Shown here: piece after piece, positions 1 to 5,076 of the stretch
How the letters are laid out: the number at the start of each line of letters is the position of its first letter
How positions within the stretch are numbered: position 1 is the stretch's first letter
Assembly: GCA_003818595.1 (NCBI GenBank)
Contig: RPQV01000313.1
Location: 1-5,076 of the forward strand
Direction: 5' to 3'
From: Calditrichota bacterium
GTDB taxonomy: Bacteria; Zhuqueibacterota; Zhuqueibacteria; Residuimicrobiales; Krinioviventaceae
DNA: 5,076 nucleotides
The notes under the pieces: model-generated
Told to the model about the DNA's origin: nothing
The model's input: only the letters and a program-made list of their open reading frames with translations
Database searches by the model: none
Made by a program: the position numbers and the translations under genes

Positions 1-1566
1 ATCGATACCCCGGGACACGTTGATTTTACCTATGAAGTATCTCGAAGCTTGGCGGCCTGCGAAGGCGCCCTGCTGATTGTGGATGCGTCTCAAGGCGTTG
101 AAGCTCAAACAGTCAGCAATCTCTATCTGGCGATCGAAAATGATTTGGAGATCATTCCGGTGATCAACAAGATCGATCTTCCCAGCGCCCAAATTGAAGA
201 TGTGAAACACCAGATTATCGATATCCTCGGCTGTCGCGAAGAAGAGATTCTCCTGGCCAGCGCCAAAGCCGGAATCGGCATCGAGGGCATCTTGGAGGCT
301 GTGGTGCAGCGCATCCCAGGTCCTAAAGAATTAGATCAGGCGCCGACCCGCGCGTTGATTTTCGATTCCATGTTTAACTCCTATCGCGGCGCGATCGCCT
401 ATGTACGGGTTGTGGAAGGTGTGATCAAGACGAGCCAAAAGATACTTTTTATGTCGACCGGAAGGCTGTTTGAAGTGCAGGAAGTCGGCGTCATGCGGCT
501 TCAGCTGATCAAACAGGATCAATTATCGGCCGGCGATGTCGGCTATGTGATTGCCGGCGCGAAAGATGTCAAAGACACCAAGGTGGGTGACACCATTACC
601 GATGCCGAAAATCCGGCCACGGAACCTTTGGCCGGTTATCGAGAAGCAAAATCCATGGTGTACAGCGGTCTTTTCCCCTCGGATGCAGAAAATTATGAAG
701 ATTTGCGCAATGCACTGGAAAAACTCGCGCTCAACGATTCCGCGTTGTTCTATGAACCCGAATCCTCCCTCGCTTTGGGATTTGGTTTTCGCTGCGGCTT
801 TTTGGGATTGCTGCATATGGAAATCATTCAGGAGCGATTGGAACGGGAATATGGTTTGGATTTGGTCTCGACCGTACCCAATGTCGAGTTTCACTGTTAT
901 ACTAAAAAGGGTGAAAAACTTGTCGTCGATAATCCTGCACATTTGCCTTCCCCTGGGGATATCGATCGCGTTGAAGAACCTTATATTGTCTCCAGCATTC
1001 TCACACCCGTTGAATACGTCGGCTCGATCATGAATTTAGCGCGCGATCGCCGCGGCGTCTACCTGAATACCGAATATATCGATAAAACCCGCGCTTATCT
1101 CCATTATCACTTTCCCCTGGCTGAGGTGATTTTTGATTTTTATGATCGTCTCAAGTCCCTCAGCAAGGGATATGCCTCATTCGATTATGAATTTCTTGAA
1201 TTTCGTGAGGGGAACGTTGTTAAACTGGATATAATGCTCAACGGCGACAAAGTCGATGCGCTCTCGGTGATCGTACACAGCGAAAAAGCTTACGAATGGG
1301 GGCGGAAGGTGTCATCAAAACTGCGAGAACTCATTCCCCGACAGATGTTTCAAGTGGCGATACAGGCGTCGATCGGCGGCAAAGTCATTGCCCGGGAGAC
1401 CATCTCTCCCTTGCGCAAAAATGTCACCGCCAAATGCTACGGCGGCGATATTACGCGAAAGCGAAAACTGCTCGAAAAGCAGAAAGAAGGCAAAAAGAGA
1501 ATGAAACAACTGGGAAAAGTCGAGATTCCGCAGGAAGCCTTCCTGGCAATCCTCAAGGTGGATTGA
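1..1566 (+). CDS. lepA: Elongation factor 4 (LepA), 5'-truncated by window edge
   Basis: This is the ribosome-bound translational GTPase EF4/LepA, a cytoplasmic factor that acts on stalled or mispositioned elongating or initiating ribosomes. The frame is open from base 1 and ends at TGA 1564-1566, giving 521 visible residues. From memory of E. coli LepA (599 aa), about 75 N-terminal residues are missing, including the P-loop and switch I. Visible GTPase motifs are G3 DTPGH (residues 2-6, with the catalytic-type His at 6), G4 NKID (56-59, bases 166-177) and G5 SAK (87-89). Domain II follows from about residue 118. The LepA-typical FYEPESS block (250-256) leads into GFGFRCGFLGLLHMEI. The basic LepA-specific C-terminal domain starts around KCYGGD (478) and ends QEAFLAILKVD. 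A TTG at base 49 is an internal Leu codon, not the start, because the conserved sequence continues upstream to base 1. No frameshift or missing residue is seen. It is probably the first visible gene of the operon that continues into the ABC and lepB genes. Confidence 0.97.
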   Translation: MDTPGHVDFTYEVSRSLAACEGALLIVDASQGVEAQTVSNLYLAIENDLEIIPVINKIDLPSAQIEDVKHQIIDILGCREEEILLASAKAGIGIEGILEAVVQRIPGPKELDQAPTRALIFDSMFNSYRGAIAYVRVVEGVIKTSQKILFMSTGRLFEVQEVGVMRLQLIKQDQLSAGDVGYVIAGAKDVKDTKVGDTITDAENPATEPLAGYREAKSMVYSGLFPSDAENYEDLRNALEKLALNDSALFYEPESSLALGFGFRCGFLGLLHMEIIQERLEREYGLDLVSTVPNVEFHCYTKKGEKLVVDNPAHLPSPGDIDRVEEPYIVSSILTPVEYVGSIMNLARDRRGVYLNTEYIDKTRAYLHYHFPLAEVIFDFYDRLKSLSKGYASFDYEFLEFREGNVVKLDIMLNGDKVDALSVIVHSEKAYEWGRKVSSKLRELIPRQMFQVAIQASIGGKVIARETISPLRKNVTAKCYGGDITRKRKLLEKQKEGKKRMKQLGKVEIPQEAFLAILKVD

Positions 1567-1599
1567 TCAGAGGTGGCAAAGGGTTTTTGATACAGCCCC

Positions 1600-1614
1600 C
1601 TGGGAGGGTTCCAG
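1600..1614 (+). other. Small hairpin in the lepA-ABC spacer
   Basis: CTGGGA (1600-1605) can pair with TTCCAG (1609-1614) across a GGG loop. The stem is six base pairs, one of them G-U. It lies in the only spacer longer than 30 bases (1567-1639) and about 25 bases before the next start codon. It is followed by CAAAACTATT rather than a T-run, so it is not a standard intrinsic terminator. It may be a chance pairing, an mRNA stability element or a weak modulator of translation. The rest of the spacer shows no recognisable regulatory element apart from the GAGG ribosome-binding site. Confidence 0.25.
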
Positions 1615-1625
1615 CAAAACTATTT

Positions 1626-1629
1626 GAGG
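1626..1629 (+). promoter_or_regulatory. Ribosome-binding site (GAGG) for the ABC ATPase TTG start
   Basis: GAGG lies 10 bases before the TTG at 1640, an acceptable if slightly long Shine-Dalgarno distance. It supports translation from the non-ATG start. An in-frame TGA at 1625-1627 overlaps it, so no start further upstream is possible in that frame. Confidence 0.55.
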
Positions 1630-1639
1630 CTGCCGGCAT

Positions 1640-2389
1640 TTGATCACGATCAACAACATTTCTAAATCCTACAACAGCAAGGTTGCCGTCGATCAGTTGA
1701 ATCTGCAGATCAACCCGGAACTTTTTGTTTTTTTGGGTCCGAACGGCGCAGGCAAAACGACCACGATTAAACTGCTGACCGGCTTGCTGCGGCCTGATGC
1801 AGGCCATATTCAGCTGAATGGTCATGACATTCAGATCGAACCTTTGGCGGCAAAACGCCAATTCGGCTATGCTCCTGAAACACCGGCCTTGTATGAAAAA
1901 CTCACCCCATTTGAGTTTGTGCGATTGATTTTGGCAATTTACCAAATCCCGACCGCCATTGGCGTCACCAGGATGGAACAGTTGTTTGATATTTTTGAAT
2001 TGAACGACCACCAGAACAGCTTGATTGAAGAACTGTCAAATGGGATGAAAAAAAAGATTTCCCTCATCGCCGCACTGGTCCACCAACCGAAAATCCTGAT
2101 TCTCGATGAACCCACCGTGTCGCTGGATCCCAAAGCTGTCCGCCATCTGAAGGAAATCATGCGTGGAATGGTGCTGCGTGGCAGCTCTGTTTTCATGAGT
2201 ACCCATATTCTCGAAGTCGCTGAAACCATGGCCGATCGTATCGGAATCATCGATCACGGCAAGTTGGCCGCATTGGGCACTATCGAAGAATTGCGGGCGA
2301 GTTTTCACGTGGATGCTACCCTGGAAGAGATTTTCCTGCGTTTGACCGGAGAAGCCAGTTCACAAAAGATCGATGAGTTCCTCCAGTAG
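1640..2389 (+). CDS. ABC transporter ATP-binding protein (ABC-2/EcsA-like exporter ATPase)
   Basis: This 249-residue ATPase probably powers the membrane protein encoded five bases downstream, working as a dimer on the cytoplasmic face of the inner membrane. Motifs in order are Walker A GPNGAGKT (33-40), a Q-loop region FGYAPE with Glu80 where Gln is canonical, a signature LSNGM (132-136) in place of LSGGQ, Walker B ILILDEP with catalytic Glu157, D-loop SLDP (161-164) and H-loop His189 in STHIL. The C-terminal ATLEEIFLRLTGE block is typical of COG1131-type ABC-2 exporter ATPases. The stretch PETPALYEKLT resembles EcsA-type ATPases, as I recall them. The TTG start at 1640 is forced: TGA closes the frame at 1625-1627, the protein begins with the usual MITINNISKSY-like beta strand, and the first in-frame ATG (1973) would remove Walker A. 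Length is normal for a single-domain ABC ATPase. All catalytic elements are present, so it is probably active. The substrate is unknown. Confidence 0.93.
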   Translation: MITINNISKSYNSKVAVDQLNLQINPELFVFLGPNGAGKTTTIKLLTGLLRPDAGHIQLNGHDIQIEPLAAKRQFGYAPETPALYEKLTPFEFVRLILAIYQIPTAIGVTRMEQLFDIFELNDHQNSLIEELSNGMKKKISLIAALVHQPKILILDEPTVSLDPKAVRHLKEIMRGMVLRGSSVFMSTHILEVAETMADRIGIIDHGKLAALGTIEELRASFHVDATLEEIFLRLTGEASSQKIDEFLQ

Positions 2390-2394
2390 GCCTT

Positions 2395-3990
2395 ATGATC
2401 CTTCCGCTGTTGAAAATCACTTTATACAAGTCATTCGCACTCTTTCGCACTGGGCGTAAAATAAAGCCCATAAAATCTATTCTCCCGCTTTTAGCCATGA
2501 GTATACTGCCGGTTTTCATCATTTTGCGAGCGCGTGAGATGTTCGAGGCATGGCTGCTGGTCCCGCAACTGGGCGCCTCATTTATGCTGTCATTTTTATC
2601 ATCGGCCTTGTTGGGACTCTTTGTCGTCCTCATCTTGAGCGGATTTCCTCATGCTTTTTATTACCTGTACCTTGCGCCTGATTTGTCCTTATTGGCGGCA
2701 TTACCGCTGGCGCCGCGCACCATTTTTTTGCAGAAATTCATCGAGATGTCCCTCATGGGCTGCGGAGCTTTTATCGCGGTCGGCTTGCCGCTGATGATAT
2801 CGATGATATGGGTCTTGGGAGGAATCATTCGGGCTTATTTTCTGCTGCTCTTGCTGTTTCCGTTGTATGTGATCATTGCGGGCGCCATTTCCGCATTGCT
2901 GTCCATGGCTCTCGCCGCGTTTCTGAATGTGCGCCGAATACGTCGATTTTTCGTTTATCTCACCGGCTTGATAATCATCCTCGTCTGGGCCGGATTGCAG
3001 TTTTTGCGGCTGTCGCGCCTCAATCCTCTATCTGATGATTTTGACGCTGACATGGTCTCTCGTTTTTCATCATTTTTCGCCAATATGAAATTCTCTGCTT
3101 TCCCTTCGGACTGGTTGCTGCAATCAATATACAGTACCGCGATTCGCGAACCTGAACGGATGATCATTCCGTTCCTTTGTCTGGCGATCACCGCAGCGGT
3201 GCTGACTCGGCTGGTTGTCCTGATCAGAGCCCGCAGCAGAGATTTCTCCAATCCGGAAATCGGGCGAGTGTTCCCCGCGCATCCGCACCGGCACAGCAAG
3301 GGGAAACTCTTTGCGTCTTTATTTCAAAAAGAAATGACGCTGATATTCCGCGATGCGCGCGTGCTGCAGTCCTATTGGATCATCACGGCGATGATTTTGG
3401 TTTGGCCGTTCATTCAACAACGACAAGCGATGTCGTCGATTGAATCGGGAATCGACCTGTTGCCCTTTCTGGGTTCCCTGCTGCTCATTTCATTATTTGC
3501 CGGCAACATGGCGCGACAAACCGTTCCCAATGAGCGGGAAGCTTTTCAATACCTGTTGTCGGCGCCGATTTCTATACGTCGAGTGCTGATGGCAAAACTT
3601 TTGGCCCAGTCCGCCTTGTTTGCAGGAATGTCAACGGTGAATGTATGGCTCACCGCCTATCGTTTTCATCTGTTTATTGCTGATGCGCTGGTCCTTTGGT
3701 TGTGCATGGTTTTTTGTGTGGTGATCGGATTGGTCGTCGGCCAGACCATCGGCGTGCTTTTTGGCAACTATCATTGGCAGGATCCTCGCCAAATGCTCAC
3801 TCCAGGATGGAACTATTTATCACCTTTGGTGAGTATACTCTTCTGCGGCCTGGGATTGGCAATATTTGCTGCGCTTTGGCAAGTCAATCAAATCGTTGCT
3901 TTTTTGATATTTTTTGCCTATGTTGGTGGCGTTTTTCAATTCGGAATCATGGTGTCGGCTAAGAAATTAACCAAGTTGGAATGGATCTGA
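2395..3990 (+). CDS. ABC exporter permease, about 12 TM helices with two repeat-like halves
   Basis: This 531-residue polytopic inner-membrane protein is the probable transmembrane partner of the preceding ATPase. ATG 2395 is five bases after that gene's stop, with only a weak TAGG (2387-2390, overlapping the stop) as Shine-Dalgarno, so translational coupling is likely. Hydrophobic segments by eye lie near residues 29-44, 62-82, 122-142, 146-175 (perhaps two), 186-203, 255-277, 326-342, 355-371, 403-418, 426-456 (perhaps two), 474-494 and 499-521. A polar stretch at 278-325 separates two halves. Each half opens with an amphipathic segment (LLKITLYKSF near 5-14; LFQKEMTLIFRD at 309-320), the kind that contacts the ATPase in ABC-2 permeases. 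Each half also carries P-x3-R-x5-K: P104/R108/K114 and P391/R395/K401. The motif NEREAFQYLLSAPIS (379-393) is typical of large putative ABC permeases. No signal peptide or enzymatic motif is seen. The family assignment rests on topology, motifs and the neighbouring ATPase; the exported substrate cannot be inferred. Confidence 0.85.
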   Translation: MILPLLKITLYKSFALFRTGRKIKPIKSILPLLAMSILPVFIILRAREMFEAWLLVPQLGASFMLSFLSSALLGLFVVLILSGFPHAFYYLYLAPDLSLLAALPLAPRTIFLQKFIEMSLMGCGAFIAVGLPLMISMIWVLGGIIRAYFLLLLLFPLYVIIAGAISALLSMALAAFLNVRRIRRFFVYLTGLIIILVWAGLQFLRLSRLNPLSDDFDADMVSRFSSFFANMKFSAFPSDWLLQSIYSTAIREPERMIIPFLCLAITAAVLTRLVVLIRARSRDFSNPEIGRVFPAHPHRHSKGKLFASLFQKEMTLIFRDARVLQSYWIITAMILVWPFIQQRQAMSSIESGIDLLPFLGSLLLISLFAGNMARQTVPNEREAFQYLLSAPISIRRVLMAKLLAQSALFAGMSTVNVWLTAYRFHLFIADALVLWLCMVFCVVIGLVVGQTIGVLFGNYHWQDPRQMLTPGWNYLSPLVSILFCGLGLAIFAALWQVNQIVAFLIFFAYVGGVFQFGIMVSAKKLTKLEWI

Positions 3991-3999
3991 AATAAAGAG

Positions 4000-4725
4000 A
4001 TGAGCAAAAAAAAGAATAAAATCCAGGAATCTGTTGAATCCATCGCCATCGCTTTGATCGCTGCGCTGATCATCCGTGCTTTGGTCATTCAATCGTACCG
4101 AATTCCCACCGGTTCGATGAAAGATACGCTGTTGATTGGCGACTTTTTGTTGGTCAATAAATTTATTTACGGCATCAATACCCCTAATCGCATTATCGGC
4201 ACGAAAATCCGCATCCCTTCGACGCGTCTTCCGGGGATCAAACAGCCGGAACGGGGAGAGATTGTGGTTTTCAGGTTTCCCAAGGATGACGTGGTCGATT
4301 ATATCAAACGATGCGTCGGCGTCTCCGGGGATACGATTGAACTCAGACAGGGCACATTATACATTAACGGCAAACCCGAAGGGGAAGAAAAATTTGTGCA
4401 GCAGCGCTACGATCGGGAGGAAAACCGTTATATCGATTATTTTCAAGTGACCCGAAAGAATGGTCAGCAATATATTATTCGCAAAGCCTCCCGTCCCGAA
4501 TCCAAGATGATGAGTTTCGGCCCCTATGTCGTTCCGCGCGATCATATTTTCATGATGGGGGATAATCGCGACAACAGCTACGACAGCCGCATGTGGGGTG
4601 CTTTGGAAGACCGCTATATTGTCGGCAGAGCTCTGGTCATCTTTTTCTCCTGGGAAAAACTCGAGCCCATTTTCAAGCTACACAAGAAAATCCGCTGGGC
4701 GCGCATTTTTGGTGTGATTCGCTAG
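4000..4725 (+). CDS. lepB: Signal peptidase I (LepB), copy 1, complete
   Basis: This type I signal peptidase cleaves N-terminal signal peptides from proteins exported by Sec or Tat, on the outer face of the cytoplasmic membrane. The 241 residues comprise a basic N-terminus (MSKKKNK), one membrane anchor at about 13-31, then the S26 catalytic domain. The Ser/Lys dyad is complete: Ser39 in RIPTGSM (codon 4114-4116) and Lys103 in YIKRCVG (codon 4306-4308). The conserved box GDNRDNSYDSRMWG (187-200) is intact, and the C-terminus (SWEKLEPIF...IRWARIFGVIR) is family-typical. The single anchor differs from the two-helix E. coli LepB. ATG 4000 lies nine bases after the permease stop. The purine run AAAGAG (3994-3999) directly abuts the ATG, too close for a good Shine-Dalgarno, so initiation may rely on coupling. 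The start is supported by ungapped alignment with copy 2 from residue 1. It sits in the same operon as lepA, a common arrangement. Confidence 0.97.
   Translation: MSKKKNKIQESVESIAIALIAALIIRALVIQSYRIPTGSMKDTLLIGDFLLVNKFIYGINTPNRIIGTKIRIPSTRLPGIKQPERGEIVVFRFPKDDVVDYIKRCVGVSGDTIELRQGTLYINGKPEGEEKFVQQRYDREENRYIDYFQVTRKNGQQYIIRKASRPESKMMSFGPYVVPRDHIFMMGDNRDNSYDSRMWGALEDRYIVGRALVIFFSWEKLEPIFKLHKKIRWARIFGVIR
4098..4130 (+). repeat. Near-identical DNA block shared by the two lepB copies
   Basis: This 33-base stretch around the Ser39 codon recurs at 4850-4882 with two substitutions, both at third codon positions (31 of 33 identical by direct comparison). It is a remnant of paralogy held by coding constraint on the RIPTGSMKDTL motif, not a mobile repeat. 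The surrounding DNA is far more diverged. Confidence 0.6.
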
Positions 4726-4751
4726 GCTCGCTCAGAGTATTGTCTCAAACA

Positions 4752-5076
4752 ATGGTCAAGCTCAAAGAGACAATTCGCGAATATGTCGGCGCTCTCGCGA
4801 TTGCGGTCACCGCCGCATTGGTGCTGAGAATATTCATCGTTCAGGCATTCCGAATTCCCACCGGCTCGATGAAGGATACGCTTTTGGTGGGCGATTTTCT
4901 GCTGGTGAACAAGTTTGTTTTCGGCGTGCGTACGCCGGATCACCTTCCGCTCCTGCCGATCAAAATTCCCCATTTCCGCTTTCCTGCGATTCGCCGACCC
5001 CGGCGCGGCGATGTTCTTGTCTTTAAATTTCCCAATGACACTTCGATCGACTATATCAAGCGATGCATCGGCCTGC
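4752..5076 (+). CDS. lepB: Signal peptidase I (LepB), copy 2, 3'-truncated by window edge
   Basis: This is a second type I signal peptidase in tandem with the first, open to the end of the window (108 complete codons plus one base). A membrane anchor lies at about residues 12-30. Ser39 in RIPTGSM (codon 4866-4868) and Lys103 in YIKRCIG (codon 5058-5060) are both present, so the visible part has a complete dyad; the GDNRDNS box would lie beyond the edge. Aligned without gaps from Met1, about 59 of 108 residues match copy 1 (hand count), and Ser39, Lys103 and Arg26 fall at identical positions. This favours ATG 4752 over the in-frame TTG at 4740, which would add four residues. No good Shine-Dalgarno precedes either; AGAG at 4734-4737 is the nearest purine run, 14 bases from the ATG. 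The gene starts 26 bases after the copy 1 stop and is probably cotranscribed. Residues 63-82 differ most from copy 1, which might alter substrate choice (inference). Confidence 0.94.
   Translation, partial: MVKLKETIREYVGALAIAVTAALVLRIFIVQAFRIPTGSMKDTLLVGDFLLVNKFVFGVRTPDHLPLLPIKIPHFRFPAIRRPRRGDVLVFKFPNDTSIDYIKRCIGL

Noticed and set aside
523..942. Long open frame on the minus strand inside lepA (139 codons)
   Set aside because: It lies entirely under strongly conserved LepA coding sequence, shows no recognisable domain and has no neighbouring gene on that strand. It is a coding shadow.
391..1050. GCGATCGC octamers as HIP1 elements implying a cyanobacterium
   Set aside because: Only two copies, both explained by codons (Ala-Ile-Ala and Arg-Asp-Arg). 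The rest of the window lacks the density expected of HIP1-rich cyanobacterial genomes.
1563..1593. Possible promoter: TTGATC (1563-1568) and TGATAC (1588-1593) just after lepA
   Set aside because: Spacing of 19 bases and two mismatches in each box make this no better than chance in sequence rich in TTGATC-like words. No supporting transcript data.
1553..2011. Minus-strand open frame of 152 codons across the lepA-ABC spacer
   Set aside because: It overlaps the Walker A region of the ABC ATPase and the lepA end, and the translation resembles no protein family I recognise. The + strand genes fully explain the region.
4740..4754. TTG at 4740 as the start of lepB copy 2
   Set aside because: Only AGAG two bases upstream is available as a ribosome site, while starting at ATG 4752 gives gap-free alignment with copy 1 from the first residue.
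4098..4882. Mobile-element or recombination repeat linking the lepB copies
   Set aside because: Similarity is confined to codons for the catalytic-Ser motif, with changes at third positions. Selection on protein sequence explains it.
1..5076. A previously undescribed system such as a defence island, phage remnant or CRISPR
   Set aside because: All genes belong to familiar families (LepA, ABC ATPase, ABC permease, two SPase I). No nuclease, toxin, reverse transcriptase, direct-repeat array, tRNA or integrase is present.

Overview
The window carries five genes, all on the + strand and packed head to tail: the end of lepA, an ABC-type ATPase, a large ABC-type membrane permease, a complete type I signal peptidase (lepB), and the start of a second lepB-like gene that runs off the right edge. 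No gap exceeds about 73 bases. No rRNA, tRNA, CRISPR array, insertion sequence or convincing rho-independent terminator is visible, so the block reads as one bacterial operon-like transcription unit.

Organism: the DNA is of moderate GC by eye. The genes are clearly bacterial (LepA/EF4, SPase I). Signal peptidases with one N-terminal membrane anchor, weak Shine-Dalgarno sequences and a TTG start codon do not fit a typical gammaproteobacterium. They would suit several Gram-negative lineages, for example in the Bacteroidota/Calditrichota neighbourhood, but this placement is inference. The sequence alone does not fix a phylum.

Layout: 1-1566 is lepA without its first ~75 codons (elongation factor 4, a ribosome-bound GTPase). 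A 73-base spacer (1567-1639) holds a weak hairpin and the ribosome-binding site of the next gene. 1640-2389 encodes an ABC ATPase with a forced TTG start, and 2395-3990 encodes its probable partner, a 531-residue, roughly 12-helix permease whose two halves look like repeats of each other. 4000-4725 is lepB copy 1, and 4752 to the end is lepB copy 2.

How they work together: lepA and lepB are neighbours in many bacteria, linking a translation factor with the peptidase that removes signal peptides from exported proteins. Here a two-gene ABC exporter module sits between them and lepB is duplicated in tandem. The ATPase and permease almost certainly form one transporter; its substrate cannot be read from the sequence. 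The window looks like a housekeeping translation/secretion cluster with two lineage-specific twists (the inserted exporter and the lepB duplication), not a new kind of system.
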